Below are positions 59,800-64,000 of a stretch of DNA of 64,000 bases, one piece after another; position 1 is the first letter of the stretch; each line of letters opens with the position of its first letter. The position numbers were made by a program, and so were the translations under genes. The notes beneath the pieces are model-generated. The model worked only from the letters and a program-made list of their open reading frames with translations, made no database searches and was not told the origin of the DNA. Source of the stretch: Celoporthe dispersa (Eukaryota > Ascomycota > Sordariomycetes > Diaporthales > Cryphonectriaceae); assembly GCA_016584495.1 (NCBI GenBank), contig WAID01000014.1, positions 1 to 64,000 on the forward strand. Reading direction: 5' to 3'.

Positions 59800-61513
59800 A
59801 TGTCAGGGACATCATCACAACCACCACCATCGCTACCACCACCACCACCACAACAACAACAACAATATGCTCCCGTCGCGGCCATGCCTGGCAGGCCCAA
59901 ACCACCTCCGAAAACCGGGCAGCGATTCAACAAGGCATGCGATTCCTGCCATGTCTCCAAGGTGCGATGCACGCCTGACCCTCAGTCGCCCAACGGCACC
60001 TGCAAGAGATGCACCAAAAACGGCACGCCCTGTGTCTTCTCTCCAGTTGGGCCCAGGAGGCGTCCCGTGCGGACCAAGAACGACAGGATCGCCGAGCTGG
60101 AGCGCCGCGTGCGGGACATGCAGCTGAAACTAGAGAGAGAAGTCGAGAAGCGATCATCAGGCGCCATCCCCAGTCGTCGTGGTGATGTCCAAGCCCCCCT
60201 CTCCAGCCACGGGAAGACCTCCGCTTCTCGGCTGAGATCCGCCTCCGATCTTGACCCCAAGTCCAGTTCCTCCGGATCCACCACTACTGCAGCGGTCCCG
60301 TCTGCCACAGGTTCCGATATTCAGCCATCTGAGGTTTTATCCGGGTCACTTCAAATGACAAAGGACAGCACTGCAGTGGCAGGACCTCCTCGTTCCACCT
60401 CCCCCCCGCCCTCCCCTTCCTCCTCCCTCTGCGCTGCATATTACTGCTGCTACACAAGTCGATGCTCCTATTTCCACAGAAGAACCACTCTCATATGCAT
60501 CCTGCACGGCGCGAAAGGCTGATGTGATCGAGCGAGGGCTTATAACGCATGCCCAGGCGGATCAACTCCTACAGGAGTTCCGGCTTCATATAGCTGGCAA
60601 CTTTCTCGGGATATGTCTCCCGGATGAGATCGAGCCTGAACGGCTCCGCCAAGAGAGACCAGCATTTTGGCTCAGCATCCTCGGCGCCGCATCTGCTGGC
60701 AGTACTGCGCTTCTCAGCCTGTCACCTGTCCTGTTTGGAGAGCTGAAGCAGATACTAGACCTTGGCACGATGTCGCGCTCCGCCAAGCCAGACCTTGACA
60801 TCCTCCAGGCATCCATGAATTATTTTGGTTTCTACTACGACCATGTTTGTTCCACGGGGATCAGGGTCGTTGAGATGTGCAACATCGCCATCACCATGGC
60901 TGTTCGGATGGCAGAGACGTCTGCTGTCCTTCATCTCCCCAGCGACTGTACACTGTCCGAGGGCGATGTGACCAGCCAGGACATCCAGCTCTCGCGTGAG
61001 CTGCTGCGATGGTACTGGGCGAGCATCTCGCTGCTCGTCAAGAACCGCCAGGTCAAGAGCCGTCGCGCCACCGTGCTGAGGCTGATCCACTTTGTCAACC
61101 CAGGCGTCCGCGTCCTGCGCACAACTCACAAGCATGAGGACATGCGCCTGATCGAGTGGATAAAGCTGGTGCAGATTGCTGCCGATACCATCTTTGCGCT
61201 CCATCGAGGTCACACGGACGAGGTTGGTGGCTTGAGTGACGAGGCCCGCGATGCCATCCTGGAGACCTTCGAGAGGAGGAGGAGACGTTGGCTTGTAGAA
61301 TGTCCTTTTGATCTCGTAAATGGTACGACCCACAGATCTGCCCAGATATGTCCTCATTCCTGGTGGTCTCTCATTATTATCACAAACGGACGCCACTGCT
61401 TACAAAAGTTGCTGACAGAGATCATGATGCTCGAATATTATTATTACGTCCTACTTGTGTGAGTACCTACAATCCATTTCCTTCCTAACCTTCATGTTCC
61501 CTTCATTTTTCTT

Positions 61514-61557
<44 letters not shown>

Positions 61558-62715
61558 CTTATATCTAACAACCCGTTATGTTCTCAACTCTCAAGTTCCG
61601 AGTTCATCTATCCAGCAGGAGTGGCAGACTTCAAGAGACGCAGTCAGGGCCTGCCTACCTTGTCCACAACCAAGAAGGACAACAGTGTGCCCAGTCCAGA
61701 CCAGAACTTCTTTGCTCCTTACAAGATCCACTATACTCGAAAGTGTATCCGTGCTGCCCAGTCCTGTCTCGATGTCGTGACAATCCACACCGAGTCCAAC
61801 GACTTTAACTCGACTCACCCCCCAGACATCTTCCGCCGTCTCGGCGCGTTCCCATACAGCAGGATCTTCTATGCCCTCCGCTTCCTGCTATTTATTACAC
61901 ATGAGATCTTCAGGACCAAAAAGTACAACATCGTCAATATCGAGACGCTCAGGATCGACTCGTATATTGCATCCCTCAAGAGGCAGCTCGTGGCGGGAGC
62001 AGCAGGCGGAAGCTATCGATATCCCTCGCTCTGGCTCTACGCCTTGACCACAAGAATCGAACCATGGTACCGCGAGCTCAAGACCTTGCTGGAGAGAGAC
62101 AGGCCAGCACAGGAAGCGACTCGACCGCTGGCCGGCGAGTCCTCGGGGTCGTCATGCGCAGGAACCTCTCCAGACAAAAGTGGCAGTGCTCCGGCAGAAC
62201 TTGACCATTTCCAGTCAAACACGGACGAAAGCTGGTTCAACGGGCCCATGTCGCCTCTGTTGCTCGAGCTTCCGTTTGAGTTCTTCTCTTCGCCAGACGC
62301 CTACACCATGCCGCCTCCGCCGCCGCCGCCGCCGCCTCCGCCTGCTGTCCCGGACCCCTTCAACAATATCTTTGGGACGGTGGAGCCTCCGACTTTCAAG
62401 ACCTCCTCCATCAGCTCACCCACAGATCTAACAGGGTACAGACCGGCTCAGCTGCCAGCCTACAGCAACAATATGCATATGCAGGCTGGCATCGGTCAGG
62501 CAGATCCCGCCGGCGAGCTTGACACTTGTCTCGAGAACATGGACATGGAGCCCTTCGACAATTTCGACTGGGACGACTTCAGCGGAATACTACCCGCCTC
62601 GGACATGGTTTTCCCAGAATATCCTCCATTTGTGCCTGTGAGCAATGGATCATATCAACAGCCTGCACCAGGTAAACAGGGCCGAGGTGTCGATGGCGAA
62701 GGAGGTAATTCGTAA
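59800..62715 (+). CDS. Zn2Cys6 fungal transcription factor, one frame break
   Basis: The N-terminus is Pro/Gln-rich, then a canonical binuclear zinc cluster CDSCHVSKVRC ... CKRCTKNGTPC (about residues 47-78; six cysteines, C2-spacing intact), a basic linker, and a coiled coil (RIAELERRVRDMQLKLERE) likely for dimerisation. The middle (60524-61458) is helical, as in fungal regulator middle-homology regions. An intron with a long CT repeat (about 61459-61595) precedes the last exon, which ends in an acidic/proline region with a run of prolines (62311-62345) and a likely activation domain (MDMEPFDNFDWDDF). The frame changes at the C7 run 60401-60407. Since the rest is well preserved, a sequencing slip is plausible. 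It may regulate the divergent MFS gene or the terpene pair. Confidence 0.8.
61519..61554 (+). repeat. CT dinucleotide microsatellite in an intron
   Basis: An uninterrupted TC/CT run of roughly 35 bases lies inside the proposed intron of the Zn2Cys6 gene. It may serve as an extended polypyrimidine tract and is likely to be length-polymorphic. Confidence 0.85.
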
Positions 62716-63072
62716 AGCCGGAAGAAGAGTGGAAGGGGGTTAGGAAATTTGCAAGCGCGAGAAACCCATGTGTGTGGTATAATCGGCCGTGGTGGCACTG
62801 GCGCGAATCGTGCTGCAATGTTTGTGTGTGGAACACGTATCGCTTTATTCCAAATAAGCCCACGCATCAAGGCAGCAGCGGGGTATCATTGTATTCTCGA
62901 TGTTTTCTAGAAGCCGGAATGAACAAAAAGATCCCAAGAGGAAGAAAGAAAGAAGAACGCTCTACTCCGTACATATGCATCAAAGGTACTGAACACATGG
63001 CTGTGGTACACAGAAACAAGATGCCGGCAAGGCCCAGGGAGCACATGCCCTCAGGCTGTGTGGTGATCCTGC
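62716..63072. other. Convergent 3' intergenic region
   Basis: About 350 bases between the 3' ends of the Zn2Cys6 gene and the M20 peptidase gene. No gene or structured element is visible. Confidence 0.45.
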
Positions 63073-64000
63073 TCATAAAAGCTTGCGAAATGCTTCACCA
63101 AAGATCTCTCGGCTTCGGAGCAGGTTCAGCAGCCGTATGCGCTCGTTGTCCAAGTGTGCCGAATCTGTTGCCTGGCCGCATGGCAGATGCGCGACCGGGG
63201 CTCCAAACTCCTTCTCGAGGAAGCGGATGGCTGGGATCGAACCGCCCTCACGAATATACAGTGGCTTTTTGCCCCTGCCAGGAAGCCCAGCCACTCCATG
63301 CCCAGCCTCCGGATCTGTAGCGTCTTGAGTAGAATCCCGCTCTGGGCTGTCGTCCGCCTTGCCCCCGTTCCCTCCTCTGCCTGCTCCCGAGCCATTCGCT
63401 GGCCCAGACAGACCCCAGGCCTTGATAATGGCCTCCTCCAGCGTTTTGAAGATCTGGTTGTTTGGATCTCCCAGCCACGGCTCGGCCTTGTTGTCGATCT
63501 TGATGGTCAGGGTGTTCTTGCTCTCGAGCTCGGCAAACTTGGCCCTCAGGTACTCCTTCAGTGACGCAACAATGTCATCGACCTGTTGGTCCGGCACAAT
63601 GCGGAAGGAGATGGTGGCGCTCGCATGACTGCTCACGACACTTTCGTCCACCCCCGAGACCTTGGTCCCGTGAATCGTCAGATTGGGCTCGCGCCACCGT
63701 GCCATCAGGCTCGACCTGAGCTGCTCGACAGTACCGCTTTCGGGGTTGCGGCGGCTGAGGATCTTGACAATCTCCTCATACCGAGCCTCCTCATCTGGCG
63801 TCAGAGGCAGGACTGCATCGTAAAAGTGTGGGACCATAATCTTGTTTCGTGGCCCTTTCAGCGAGGTCAGAACCTGCATCAGGTCCGCAAGCGGTTCGTC
63901 TAGCATGTGGCTGCCGTCCACCCCGGAGTGCAGGTCTGGGTAGGCGCTGTCGACGCAGATAGTGGCGTGCAAAACACCACGCAGGCCGTATGTTAGACAC
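63073..64000 (-). CDS. M20-family peptidase, Dug2-like C-terminal part (runs off window)
   Basis: The frame is open from the stop at 63073 to the window edge, so the gene is partial at its 5' end (first visible residues CLTYGLRGVLHATI). Visible features are DLHSGVDGSHMLDEPL, the dimerisation-domain insertion typical of M20 metallopeptidases (SSHASATISFRIVPDQQVDDI), and the C-terminal metal-ligand block REGGSIPAIRFLEKEFGAP ... GQATDSAHLDNERI. This matches the Dug2 subunit of the fungal glutathione-degrading (Dug2-Dug3) complex, which cleaves glutathione in the cytosol; Dug2 also carries WD40 repeats, expected outside the window. A Gly/Asp-rich insert of about 45 residues (63262-63395) sits before the REGGSIP block. 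Dug1-like dipeptidases are the alternative. Confidence 0.75.
   Translation of the reverse strand, partial: CLTYGLRGVLHATICVDSAYPDLHSGVDGSHMLDEPLADLMQVLTSLKGPRNKIMVPHFYDAVLPLTPDEEARYEEIVKILSRRNPESGTVEQLRSSLMARWREPNLTIHGTKVSGVDESVVSSHASATISFRIVPDQQVDDIVASLKEYLRAKFAELESKNTLTIKIDNKAEPWLGDPNNQIFKTLEEAIIKAWGLSGPANGSGAGRGGNGGKADDSPERDSTQDATDPEAGHGVAGLPGRGKKPLYIREGGSIPAIRFLEKEFGAPVAHLPCGQATDSAHLDNERIRLLNLLRSREIFGEAFRKLL

Noticed and set aside
1..64000. tRNA, rRNA, CRISPR arrays, insertion sequences
   Set aside because: I saw no cloverleaf-type sequence, rRNA signature, spaced repeats or transposase domains. A tRNAscan or repeat search could still find short or degraded ones.

Overview
The window reads as the left end of a chromosome from a filamentous ascomycete. 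It opens with 25 telomere-type hexamers in the C-rich orientation, followed by about 2.4 kb of extremely AT-rich sequence of the kind left by repeat-induced point mutation (RIP). The genes carry short GT-AG introns of about 50-90 nt. The protein families are typical of Pezizomycotina: a UstYa-like oxidase, a DUF7924-like protein, a Zn2Cys6 regulator, a class I terpene synthase, a P450 and an MFS transporter. Sordariomycetes, possibly an insect-associated Hypocreales, would fit, but the genus cannot be read from the sequence.

Layout. 1-2.6 kb: telomere and AT-rich subtelomere. 3.1-5.8 kb: a two-gene dikaritin-type (ustiloxin-like) RiPP locus, made of a secreted precursor with eight Kex2-bounded copies of a 14-residue unit and a complete six-exon UstYa-family gene with both HxxHC motifs. 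5.8-9.7 kb: gene-poor sequence, then a HIT-domain gene and a membrane-domain remnant. 9.7-34.7 kb: a bacterial-type toxin complex (Tc) island. It holds a propeller lectin (minus strand), a naturally fused TcB-TcC gene (minus), an intron-containing companion gene of unknown function (minus) and a divergently transcribed TcA gene (plus). 36.4-38.2 kb: a DUF7924-like gene. 39.8-44.4 kb: two carboxylesterase paralogues, one destroyed by RIP-like stop codons. 44.9-45.4 kb: a small secreted cysteine-rich protein with two CX3C-X12-CX3C hairpins separated by a Lys-Arg site. 46.4 kb: an EthD fragment. 48.4-49.7 kb: a double GFA-domain protein. 50.9-55.4 kb: a divergent P450/terpene synthase pair. 55.6-62.7 kb: an MFS transporter and a Zn2Cys6 factor. 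The right edge carries the C-terminal part of a Dug2-like M20 peptidase, a housekeeping function that suggests the core chromosome begins there.

How the genes may work together. The RiPP precursor would be secreted, cut by Kex2 at Lys-Arg and modified by the UstYa-like enzyme, giving small cyclic peptides built on Tyr-Glu-Gly-Gly. The TcA gene encodes the injector subunit, and the TcB-TcC fusion encodes the cocoon with an uncharacterised C-terminal payload. The terpene synthase, P450, transporter and regulator could form a small sesquiterpenoid cluster.

Caveat. At least ten genes or gene segments contain single-base frame changes, mostly in short homopolymer runs (T5-T7, C4-C7, G4-G7). They occur in the Tc genes, the lectin, the HIT gene, DUF7924, the terpene synthase and the regulator. 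Uncorrected long-read assembly error is as good an explanation as gene decay, so none of these genes should be called dead or alive from this sequence alone. The esterase stop codons are substitutions, not indels, and look like real decay.
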